Positions 57,234 through 64,000 of a stretch of DNA of 64,000 bases are shown piece by piece. The notes beneath the pieces are model-generated. The model did not search any database, was not told the origin of the DNA, and saw nothing but the letters and a program-made list of their open reading frames with translations. Source of the stretch: Sphingobium sp. 15-1. Its GTDB lineage: Bacteria > Pseudomonadota > Alphaproteobacteria > Sphingomonadales > Sphingomonadaceae. Position 1 is the stretch's first letter. Every line of letters starts with the position of its first letter. The translations under genes were made by a program, and so were the position numbers. The stretch spans positions 3,018,001 to 3,082,000 of the forward strand of contig NZ_JABXJG010000001.1 of the NCBI RefSeq assembly GCF_013375535.1. Reading direction: 5' to 3'.

Positions 57234-58349
57234 ATGATCGTAGGCACCGTCAGAGAGATCAAGAATCACGAATATCGTGTCGGCCTGACGCCGGAGAGCG
57301 TGCATGAACTGACCGCCCACGGCCATCGCGTGCTGGTGGAAAGCGGCGCGGGGGAGGGGATCGGCGCGCATGACCGCCTCTATGCCCGCGCCGGGGCGGA
57401 GATTGTGGACGATCCGGTCAGCATCTTCGCGGCGGCCGAGATGATCGTGAAGGTCAAGGAACCCCAGTCGGAGGAGCGCGCCCTGCTGCGCCCCGGCCAG
57501 ATCCTCTACACCTATCTGCATCTGGCGCCCGATCCGGATCAGACGCGGGAGCTGATGGCGTCGGGCGCGATCGGCATCGCCTATGAAACGGTGACGGACG
57601 CCCATGGCGGCCTGCCGCTGCTCAAGCCCATGAGCCAGGTCGCCGGACGCATGGCGATCCAGGCCGGGGCGACCGCGCTGGAAAAGGCGCATGGCGGGCG
57701 GGGCGTGCTGCTGGGCGGGGTGCCGGGCGTCCTTCCGGCGAAGGTCGCGGTGATCGGCGGCGGCGTGGTCGGCTTCAACGCGGCGCAGATGGCGGCGGGT
57801 CTGGGCGCGGATGTCACCATCCTTGACCGCAGCCCGGAAGTGCTGGAGCGGCTGGGCATCCATTTCGAGGCGCGGGCGAAGACGCGCTTTTCCAACCGGG
57901 CCAATCTGGCGGAATGCGTCGAGGAGGCTGATCTGGTGATCGGCGCGGTGCTGATCCCCGGCGCCGCCGCGCCCAAGCTGGTGTCGGCGGATATGCTCAA
58001 GACCATGAAAAAGGGCGCTGTTCTGGTCGACGTCGCGATCGACCAGGGCGGCTGTTTCGAAACCAGCCACCCCACCACCCATGACGACCCCACCTATATC
58101 GTCGATGGCATCGTCCATTATTGCGTCGCCAACATGCCGGGCGCGGTGGCGCGGACCAGCACCTATGCGCTCAACAATGTGACCTTGCCCCACGCGTTGA
58201 AGATCGCGGACCTGGGGTGGAAGGAAGCGCTGCGGGCGGACCGGCATCTGCTGGACGGGCTGAATGTGTGGAACGGCCAGATCACCTACCAGGCCGTGGC
58301 GCAGGAGCTGGATCTGCCCTACACGCCGGCGGAAGAGGCTATTGGATAG
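57234..58349 (+). CDS. ald: Alanine dehydrogenase
   Basis: A 371-residue NAD-dependent L-alanine dehydrogenase: [57 protein letters not shown] (with Lys and the substrate Arg/His set), the Rossmann motif [30 protein letters not shown], and [23 protein letters not shown], which is very typical of Ald. The start at 57234 has GAGAGG 6 nt upstream. It converts alanine to pyruvate and ammonia reversibly. The length equals the family norm (371). Confidence 0.95.
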   Translation: MIVGTVREIKNHEYRVGLTPESVHELTAHGHRVLVESGAGEGIGAHDRLYARAGAEIVDDPVSIFAAAEMIVKVKEPQSEERALLRPGQILYTYLHLAPDPDQTRELMASGAIGIAYETVTDAHGGLPLLKPMSQVAGRMAIQAGATALEKAHGGRGVLLGGVPGVLPAKVAVIGGGVVGFNAAQMAAGLGADVTILDRSPEVLERLGIHFEARAKTRFSNRANLAECVEEADLVIGAVLIPGAAAPKLVSADMLKTMKKGAVLVDVAIDQGGCFETSHPTTHDDPTYIVDGIVHYCVANMPGAVARTSTYALNNVTLPHALKIADLGWKEALRADRHLLDGLNVWNGQITYQAVAQELDLPYTPAEEAIG

Positions 58350-58395
58350 CGGGCTGTGGCGGCAGGTTTGGTCAGTTCCAGCCATTGAGAGGCAC

Positions 58396-58482
58396 GTGTT
58401 CCTGCGAAGGCAGGAACCCAGTTCCTACGGTGCGACGATCCACGAACGGCGGGACTGGGCTCCTGCCTTCGCAGGAGCACGG
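58396..58482. repeat. REP-like element, family 2 (inverted pair)
   Basis: CGTGTTCCTGCGAAGGCAGG... and GACTGGGCTCCTGCCTTC...GCACGG flank about 30 nt. The element resembles that at 25519-25584, including the ACCCAGT next to each inner hairpin. It lies downstream of ald and may stabilise or end its transcript. Confidence 0.75.
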
Positions 58483-58765
58483 TGCACTTCAAGGAAAGCG
58501 ACGCAAAAGCGGACCTTCCGCTTCCCACCCATTTCCGTTTCCCTTCCCCCACTCTCCACAATATTGCTCCCCCCTTTGCGGGTTCCCCGGCTTCGTTCGT
58601 TTTGCGTGGATGTGGGGGCTGTTGATCGTCCCTGCCACGCACGTTCCGCCGAAGAGAGGCATGGGTTTCCAACATGGTCGATTGCACAGCTTCCGCCGCC
58701 TTGATCCATAGAGGCATCTTCCCCAACAGTGCCGCCTGCGCCATAGCGTCGGGGGAGCAGCGCTG
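58483..58765. other. Intergenic region before TSUP gene
   Basis: No gene is supported. The left part (58500-58600) is pyrimidine-rich, and open frames on either strand lack family likeness. A ribosome site (GGGGGAG) for the TSUP gene ends the region. Confidence 0.4.
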
Positions 58766-59596
58766 ATGCAGGGTGACATGATGACCTGGCTCGTACCCCT
58801 GGTCGCGATGCTGGGCGCGGGCCTGTTCGCCGGTTTCGCGGCAGGGATTTTCGGGATTGGCGGCGGCTTCGTGGTGGTGCCGGCGCTGTTCGTGGTGCTG
58901 CCGCTGCTGGGCGGCACGCATGATGCCATCGCCCATGTCGCCATCGGCACATCGGCGGCGACGATCATCGTGACGTCGATCCGCTCGCTGCTCGCCCATG
59001 CCAAGCGCGGCGCGGTGGAGTTCGAAGTGCTCAAGACATGGGCGCCGTGGATCATCCTGGGCGACGGCGCCGGCGTGCTGCTGGCCGGTCATGTGGACGG
59101 GCGCATCCTGACCATGATCTTCGCGGTCGGCGTGTTCCTGATGTCGCTCAACTTCCTGCTGCCCAAGGTCGGCGGCAAGGTGATCAGCGACACCATGCCC
59201 TCGGGCATCGCCCGCGTCGGCATAGCCGGGGGGCTGGGCACCTTTTCCGCGCTGCTGGGCATTGGCGGCGGCACCATCGCCATCATGGTGATGACGCTGT
59301 GCGGCCGCTCGATCCACCGCGCCATCGCCACCGCTTCGGGCATCGGCACGCTGATCGCCATTCCCAGCGCCATCGGCTTCGCGCTGATCGGCCTCAAGGA
59401 AAGCGGCTTGCCCTGGGGATCGCTGGGCTATGTCAACATTCCCGCGACGCTGGCCATCGCCTCCATGTCGATCCTCACCGCGCCGCTGGGCGTGGCGGCG
59501 GCGCACAGCCTGCCCGCCGCACCGCTCAAGAAATTCTTCGGCGTCTATCTGGTCGTCATCGCCTTCGTCATGTTCCGCAACGCCATCAAGATGTGA
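58766..59596 (+). CDS. TSUP/TauE-SafE family membrane transporter
   Basis: A 276-residue, eight-helix permease. Two homologous halves each start with the family motif GxxxGxxxGxGGG: FAGFAAGIFGIGGGFVVVPAL in the first and LGTFSALLGIGGGTIAIMVM in the second. HVAIGTSAATIIVTSIRSLLAHAKRGAVEFEV and HRAIATASGIGTLIAIPSAIGF are the matching follow-on segments. TSUP proteins move sulfur-containing or other small organic anions; the substrate cannot be told. A strong terminator follows. Confidence 0.88.
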   Translation: MQGDMMTWLVPLVAMLGAGLFAGFAAGIFGIGGGFVVVPALFVVLPLLGGTHDAIAHVAIGTSAATIIVTSIRSLLAHAKRGAVEFEVLKTWAPWIILGDGAGVLLAGHVDGRILTMIFAVGVFLMSLNFLLPKVGGKVISDTMPSGIARVGIAGGLGTFSALLGIGGGTIAIMVMTLCGRSIHRAIATASGIGTLIAIPSAIGFALIGLKESGLPWGSLGYVNIPATLAIASMSILTAPLGVAAAHSLPAAPLKKFFGVYLVVIAFVMFRNAIKM

Positions 59597-59606
59597 CTTC
59601 CTCCGA

Positions 59607-59645
59607 CCGCCCGTGGCCCCTGCACAGGCCACGGGCGGATTTTAT
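59607..59645 (+). terminator. Intrinsic terminator after TSUP gene
   Basis: A perfect 12-bp stem, CCGCCCGTGGCC (59607-59618) with its complement (59627-59638), is followed by ATTTTAT. It is the clearest intrinsic terminator in the window. Confidence 0.88.
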
Positions 59646-59803
59646 GATAACATACTGAAATTACTGAATTTAATAAAAATTCACCGCCTCCTCCGGTCGA
59701 TGGAGAGGCGCGTTTCATCCATTCTGCACATCCGTTCATGCACAAAATCCCCCTTTCCGGACGTTGAACCAGCAGAGTTCGCATCAGGAAGAGGAGAAGA
59801 GAC

Positions 59804-60169
59804 ATGAACCGCTCGATCGTCATCAGCGCCCTTGCCATCCTTGCCATGACGCCGGTTTCCGCCATGGCGGCGCCCTATGGCGCGATGAGCTATGAAGAGA
59901 GGCTCGCCGCCGCCGAGGACGACATGACCCTGCCCGCGCCGATTGCGGGCGTGCAGAATAAATATTGGTTCAACTATCGCACCGACCTGGCCGAAGCCCG
60001 CAAGGAGCTGGCCCACGACCTGCGCCACGCCACCGATGCGGAGGATGAGCGGGACGCCTGGGACGAATATCGCATCGAACTGGCCGATGCGCGCCATGAT
60101 TATGTGAAGGAAATGCGCGAGAAGGGCTATCGCCCCGGCCAGGTGCGGGTCTACGGCTCCGGGCGCTAG
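59804..60169 (+). CDS. Small exported protein of unknown function
   Basis: A 121-residue protein with a signal peptide (RSIVISALAILAMTPVSAMA). The mature part is charged and helical: SYEERLAAAEDDMTLPAPIAGVQNKYWFNYRTDLAEARKELAHDLRHATDAEDERDAWDEYRIELADARHDYVKEMREKGY. The alternating acidic/basic pattern suggests a coiled coil or helical hairpin. No family is recognised. It lies behind a GAGGAGAAGAG ribosome site and an AT-rich 160-nt promoter region (59646-59803). Confidence 0.7.
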   Translation: MNRSIVISALAILAMTPVSAMAAPYGAMSYEERLAAAEDDMTLPAPIAGVQNKYWFNYRTDLAEARKELAHDLRHATDAEDERDAWDEYRIELADARHDYVKEMREKGYRPGQVRVYGSGR

Positions 60170-60226
60170 CCGGGGTCCGCCACGTCCCGCTTGCTAAGCC
60201 GCGTGCGGCTTGACATTTAGGGGTGG

Positions 60227-61981
60227 ATGCGGGGCGAAAGCTATTCTTCCATCCGGCAAGCGCTTGCGCAGAACCCTGCGCAGGCGCTTGCGCTGTGTCT
60301 CGACCGGCTTGGGCAGGTCGCCGGGGATGCCGAGGCGCATCGCCTCGCCGCCCGCGCCCTGCGCGCCCTGAAGCGGGATGGGGAGGCGGAGCGGCATGAA
60401 TCCGCCGCGATCGACGCCGCCGCCACCGACCCGGCGCTCCAGCAGGCCGCCGTCGCCCTGCTCGACAACCGCCTGCATCTGGCCGAACCGATCCTGCGCG
60501 GGCGGCTCAAGGACAATCCCTTCGATGTCGCGGCGATCCGCATGCTGGCCGAACTGGCGGGCCGGATCGGGCGCAATGCCGATGCGGAAAAGCTGCTGCG
60601 CCGGGCGCTGGAACTGGCGCCCGGCTTCACCGCTGCCCGCGCCAATCTGGCGACCGCGCTGCACCGTCAGAACAAGACCGCGCAGGCGCTGGAGGAACTG
60701 GACCGGTTGCAGGACCAGTCCAACCCCGCCCACGCCAATCTGCGCGCCGCGGTACTGGGCCGGCTGGGCGATTTCGACGAAGCCATCGCGCTCTACGAGC
60801 AGATATTGGCTCAGGCGGCGGGCCAGCCGAAAATCTGGATGAGCTACGGCCATGCGCTCAAGACGGTGGGCCGCACGGCGGACAGCATCGCCGCCTACCG
60901 CCGCGCCACCGCGCTGCGCCCGGCCTTTGGCGAAGCGTGGTGGAGCATCGCCAATCTGAAGACGGCGGCCTTCGACGCCACCGACATCGCCGCCATGTCC
61001 AACGCGCTCAACGACCCGCATGCCAGCGCGGAGGACCGCTTCCACCTGCATTTCGCGCTGGGCAAGGCGTTGAGCGACCAGGGCGAGGCCGCCGCCTTCA
61101 CCCATTATGCCGAAGCGAACCGCCTGCGCCGCATCGCCCAACCCTATGAGGCGGCGCGCACCACCCGCGCAGTCGATGCGGCGACCGGCCTGTTCACCCC
61201 GGATTTCTTCGCCACGCGGCAGGGCAGGGGCTGCGCCGCGCCCGACCCGATCTTCATCGTCGGCCTGCCCCGCGCCGGCTCCACGCTGATCGAGCAAATC
61301 CTCTCCAGCCACAGCCAGGTCGAAGGGACGATGGAACTGCCTGATCTGCCCGCGCTGGTCGCGGAACTGCGGCAGGAGGGCGAATGGCCGACCTTGCTGC
61401 GCGACCTCGACCCCGCCCGCCTGCGCGCCTTGGGGGATGCCTATATCGAGCGCACTCGCATCCAGCGGCGCGAAGGGCGGCCCTATTTCATCGACAAGCT
61501 GCCCAATAACTGGCTGCATGTCGGCCTTATCCACCTGATCCTGCCCCATGCGCGGATCATCGATGCGCGCCGCCACCCGCTCGACTGCGGCTATTCCAAT
61601 TTCCGCCAGCATTTCGCGCGGGGGCAGGCGTTCAGCTACGACCTTGGCGACATCGGCCATTATTATGCCGACTATGTCCGGCTGATGGCGCATGTCGACG
61701 CCGTGCTGCCGGGGCGCATCCACCGTGTCGTCCACGAACGCCTGCTGGACGATCCGGAAGGGGAAGTCCGCCTCCTGCTCGATGCGCTCGACCTGCCCTT
61801 CGAGGAGGCTTGCCTGCACTTCCATCAGAACCGGCGTGCCGTCCGCACGGCCAGCAGCGAACAGGTTCGCCGCCCGATCAACCGCGATGGAGAGGGTCAA
61901 TGGCGCGCCGTCGAGGCACAGCTCCAGCCCCTGATCGCTGCCCTCGGCCCTGTGCTGGACAGCTATCCCGACGCGCCCTGA
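60227..61981 (+). CDS. TPR-sulfotransferase fusion protein
   Basis: A 584-residue protein. Residues about 1-270 are tetratricopeptide repeats (e.g. DAEKLLRRALELAPGFTAARANLATALHRQNKTAQALEELDRL, and DSIAAYRRATALRPAFGEAWWSIANLK). Residues about 335-575 are a sulfotransferase domain: DPIFIVGLPRAGSTLIEQILSSH is the 5'-phosphosulfate-binding loop, and RIIDARRHPLDCGYSNFRQHF is the 3'-phosphate-binding region with Arg and Ser. It would transfer sulfate from PAPS to protein or glycan. There is no signal peptide. A TonB receptor gene follows after 130 nt. Confidence 0.87.
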   Translation: MRGESYSSIRQALAQNPAQALALCLDRLGQVAGDAEAHRLAARALRALKRDGEAERHESAAIDAAATDPALQQAAVALLDNRLHLAEPILRGRLKDNPFDVAAIRMLAELAGRIGRNADAEKLLRRALELAPGFTAARANLATALHRQNKTAQALEELDRLQDQSNPAHANLRAAVLGRLGDFDEAIALYEQILAQAAGQPKIWMSYGHALKTVGRTADSIAAYRRATALRPAFGEAWWSIANLKTAAFDATDIAAMSNALNDPHASAEDRFHLHFALGKALSDQGEAAAFTHYAEANRLRRIAQPYEAARTTRAVDAATGLFTPDFFATRQGRGCAAPDPIFIVGLPRAGSTLIEQILSSHSQVEGTMELPDLPALVAELRQEGEWPTLLRDLDPARLRALGDAYIERTRIQRREGRPYFIDKLPNNWLHVGLIHLILPHARIIDARRHPLDCGYSNFRQHFARGQAFSYDLGDIGHYYADYVRLMAHVDAVLPGRIHRVVHERLLDDPEGEVRLLLDALDLPFEEACLHFHQNRRAVRTASSEQVRRPINRDGEGQWRAVEAQLQPLIAALGPVLDSYPDAP

Positions 61982-62111
61982 CCGTGGCTTTCGGGTAACA
62001 ATCACCTGAAAAAGCGCATGATTGTCGGGACGCAACGATTTTCCATTGCGCGCTTCCGGCAGTTGATGACAATTTCCCGCAGAAACTCGTGCACCTGAGG
62101 GGAGGTAGCCG

Positions 62112-64000
62112 ATGTCAGGTCGCTTACGCTTGATGGAGTTTTCGTCCGCATTGCTGGTGACCAGCGCGCTGGTCTTTCCGGCTCTCGCGCAGGAACCGGC
62201 GCAGCAGGCCGCGCCGCCCGCATATAGCGACGTGATCGTCGTCACCGCCCAGCGCCGCGAGGAACGGTTGCAGGACGTGCCGATCAGCATCAACGCGCTC
62301 GGTCAGGCCAAGCTGGAACAGGCCAATGCCAAGGCGCTGGACGATTATGCCAAGCTGCTGCCCAGCGTCTCCATCCAGTCCTTCGGCCCCAGCCAGGCGC
62401 AGGTCTTCTTCCGCGGCGTAGCGACCGGTTCCGGCGGCCCGCCGCTGCATATCGGCCCGCTGCCGACCAGCAGCACCTATGTCGACGAAATCCCGGTCAC
62501 GACGATCGGCGGCATGGTCGACGTCCATCTTTACGACGTGGCGCGGATCGAGGCGCTGGCCGGGCCGCAGGGCACGCTGTTCGGCGCCAGTTCGCTGTCG
62601 GGCACGCTGCGCATCATCACCAACCGTCCGGAACTGGGCAAGACGACCGGCAGCATCGACCTGCAAGTCAACAAGTTCAGCAAGGGCGACTTCGGCGGAT
62701 CGGTGGAAGGCTATATCAACCTCCCGATCAGCGACAATGCCGCGCTGCGCGTCGTCGGCTTCTACGACCGGGCCGGTGGCTATATCGACAATATCCCCGG
62801 CACGCGCACCTTCACGCTGGACGATAACGACCCCAGCACCAACCTCACCGTCAACAACCATGCGCTGGTCGAAAACGACTATAATGATGTCGAAACCTGG
62901 GGCGGTCGCGCCGCGCTGCGCGTCGACCTGGACGACAATTGGACGGTCACGCCGCAATTTCTCTACCAGAGCCAGATCGCCCATGGCGGCTTCTTCTACG
63001 ATCCGACCAAGGGCTATCTGAACGTCACCGACTATCTGCCCAGCCGCAACAAGGACCGCTGGTGGCAGGCGGCGCTGACCATTCAGGGCAAGCTCAGCGA
63101 TTGGGATATCACCTATTCGGGCGGCTATTTCGAGCGCAAGGTCGATAATATTGCTGATTATTCCTATTATTCGGTCGCTTACGACAGCTACACCTATGTC
63201 GATGACAATGGCGTGACGCAGCCGGGCTTCACCACCTTTTTCCCGGACGCCAACGGCAATCCTATCGACCCGACGCAAACAGCGCACCAGTTCGACAAAT
63301 ATACCAAGCACACGCAGGAATTGCGCGTGAACTCGCCCACCGACAAGCCGTTCCGGCTGGCGGCGGGCATGTTCCTTCAGGTCCAGACCGACAAGATCGG
63401 GGCCGACTATCAGACGGTCGGCATCGGTTCGATCCCGACGCCGATCTGGCTCACCCCTTTCGGCACCAGCGACACGGTGTTCCTGACCCGCGTCAAGCGC
63501 AAGGACCGCGACTATGCGATGTTCACGCAGGGCGAATATGACATTGTGCCCAATGTCACGCTGATCGCGGGCATTCGCGGCTATGTGGCCCACAACACCA
63601 TCTATGGCTTTTCCGGCACCAACAGCGCCAGCAATCTTGATCCGGCCAATTGTTTCCCCACCAGCCTACCCGATGTGCCCTGCGCCAATGTGCACAAGAA
63701 GCAGGTGGAATCGGGCGTCATCTGGCGCGGCGGCATCAAATGGCAGGTATCGAGCGACATCATGCTCTACGGCACCGTTTCACGCGGCTACCGGCCGGGC
63801 GGCAACAACCGGCGGCCGGGCGTCAATCCGTTCAAATCGGACAAGCTCGACAATTTCGAACTGGGCTGGAAAAGCCGTTTCGGGCGGTTCACCTTCAACG
63901 GCGCCGCCTTCTACCAGAAATGGCGCGACCTCCAGTTCGGGCTGGTGCCGGTCGGCCAGAACGGCGTCACCAACACCTATAATGCGGGCAACGCCCGCAT
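62112..64000 (+). CDS. TonB-dependent receptor, 3' end beyond window
   Basis: My translation from the ATG at 62112 (GGAGG 6 nt upstream) runs without a stop to the window end (629 codons). A signal peptide (FSSALLVTSALVFPALAQE) is followed by a TonB-box/plug region: YSDVIVVTAQRREERLQDVPISINAL, then FFRGVATGSGGPPLHIGPLPTSSTYVDEIPV and ARIEALAGPQGTLFGASSLSGTLRIITNRP. The barrel follows. This FecA-like, iron/vitamin-or-sterol type (RREE-LQDVPIS) is the common 'VVTAQRRE' class in sphingomonads and differs from the arabinan receptor at 19866. The substrate is unknown. Confidence 0.92.
   Translation, partial: MSGRLRLMEFSSALLVTSALVFPALAQEPAQQAAPPAYSDVIVVTAQRREERLQDVPISINALGQAKLEQANAKALDDYAKLLPSVSIQSFGPSQAQVFFRGVATGSGGPPLHIGPLPTSSTYVDEIPVTTIGGMVDVHLYDVARIEALAGPQGTLFGASSLSGTLRIITNRPELGKTTGSIDLQVNKFSKGDFGGSVEGYINLPISDNAALRVVGFYDRAGGYIDNIPGTRTFTLDDNDPSTNLTVNNHALVENDYNDVETWGGRAALRVDLDDNWTVTPQFLYQSQIAHGGFFYDPTKGYLNVTDYLPSRNKDRWWQAALTIQGKLSDWDITYSGGYFERKVDNIADYSYYSVAYDSYTYVDDNGVTQPGFTTFFPDANGNPIDPTQTAHQFDKYTKHTQELRVNSPTDKPFRLAAGMFLQVQTDKIGADYQTVGIGSIPTPIWLTPFGTSDTVFLTRVKRKDRDYAMFTQGEYDIVPNVTLIAGIRGYVAHNTIYGFSGTNSASNLDPANCFPTSLPDVPCANVHKKQVESGVIWRGGIKWQVSSDIMLYGTVSRGYRPGGNNRRPGVNPFKSDKLDNFELGWKSRFGRFTFNGAAFYQKWRDLQFGLVPVGQNGVTNTYNAGNAR

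Noticed and set aside
60194-62293. Long minus-strand frames opposite the sulfotransferase and the last TonB receptor
   Set aside because: Antisense shadows of genes with good start sites and domains.

Overview
The window comes from a high-GC alphaproteobacterium, most likely a member of the Sphingomonadaceae (Sphingobium/Sphingomonas group). This is inferred from the GC-rich codon use, two large TonB-dependent receptors beside glycoside hydrolases, an alphaproteobacterial LexA box, an mprF/acvB operon, and two families of short palindromic repeats. No rRNA gene is present, so the assignment rests on gene content alone.

Bases 1 to about 17,500 hold most of the structural half of a P2-like (Peduoviridae-type) prophage. 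Read right to left it runs: portal (Q), large terminase (P), scaffold/protease (O), major capsid (N), small terminase (M), a 4-TM protein, head completion (L), tail X, holin, amidase endolysin, overlapping spanins Rz/Rz1, tail completion R and S, an AT-rich cargo gene, baseplate J, tail I, tail fibre H, a fibre chaperone, a small protein and a Dam-type methylase cut by the left edge. Baseplate V/W, sheath, tube and tape measure are not seen, nor are integrase, repressor and replication genes. The regulatory DNA is the notable part. A near-perfect 27-bp palindrome sits at exactly two places, both divergent late-promoter gaps. A two-gene unit beyond the portal (an unknown 126-aa protein and a zinc-ribbon protein) carries a LexA box. 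Next to it is a sequence resembling the P2 cohesive end, then a cluster of GTTGC repeats. Together these suggest an SOS-driven switch for the late genes.

Bases 17.7-33.8 kb are an arabinan/L-arabinose utilisation locus. It contains a TonB receptor, a secreted six-hairpin-type glycosidase, two GH43 enzymes, a GH51 arabinofuranosidase, a Gfo/Idh/MocA aldose dehydrogenase, an FAH-family enzyme, a GntR regulator, a FucP-type permease, a mutarotase and an SMP-30 lactonase. The set fits the oxidative, non-phosphorylating L-arabinose pathway, but an aldonate dehydratase and the final semialdehyde dehydrogenase are not in the window. A related short motif occurs in all three main promoter gaps of the locus. 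An intact-ended IS701-type element (34,011-35,424) with a CTAA target duplication lies at the stop codon of the adjacent lacI-type gene.

Bases 37-48 kb carry a PDZ protein/response regulator/histidine kinase operon, a His-rich periplasmic protein, a three-domain GH18-like/NodB deacetylase/GT2 fusion, a nitroreductase, and a glycosyltransferase/ECF sigma/anti-sigma operon. Bases 47.7-53.1 kb are a VirJ-like/DUF2147/AcvB/MprF operon for making and hydrolysing aminoacyl-phosphatidylglycerol. The rest is mostly core genome: rpoZ with a TTG start, a phospholipase D-family gene, tRNA-Ser(GGA), a cyclophilin, alanine dehydrogenase, a TSUP transporter, a TPR-sulfotransferase and a second TonB receptor cut by the right edge. 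Five copies of one REP-like element and three of another are scattered from 25 to 58 kb.
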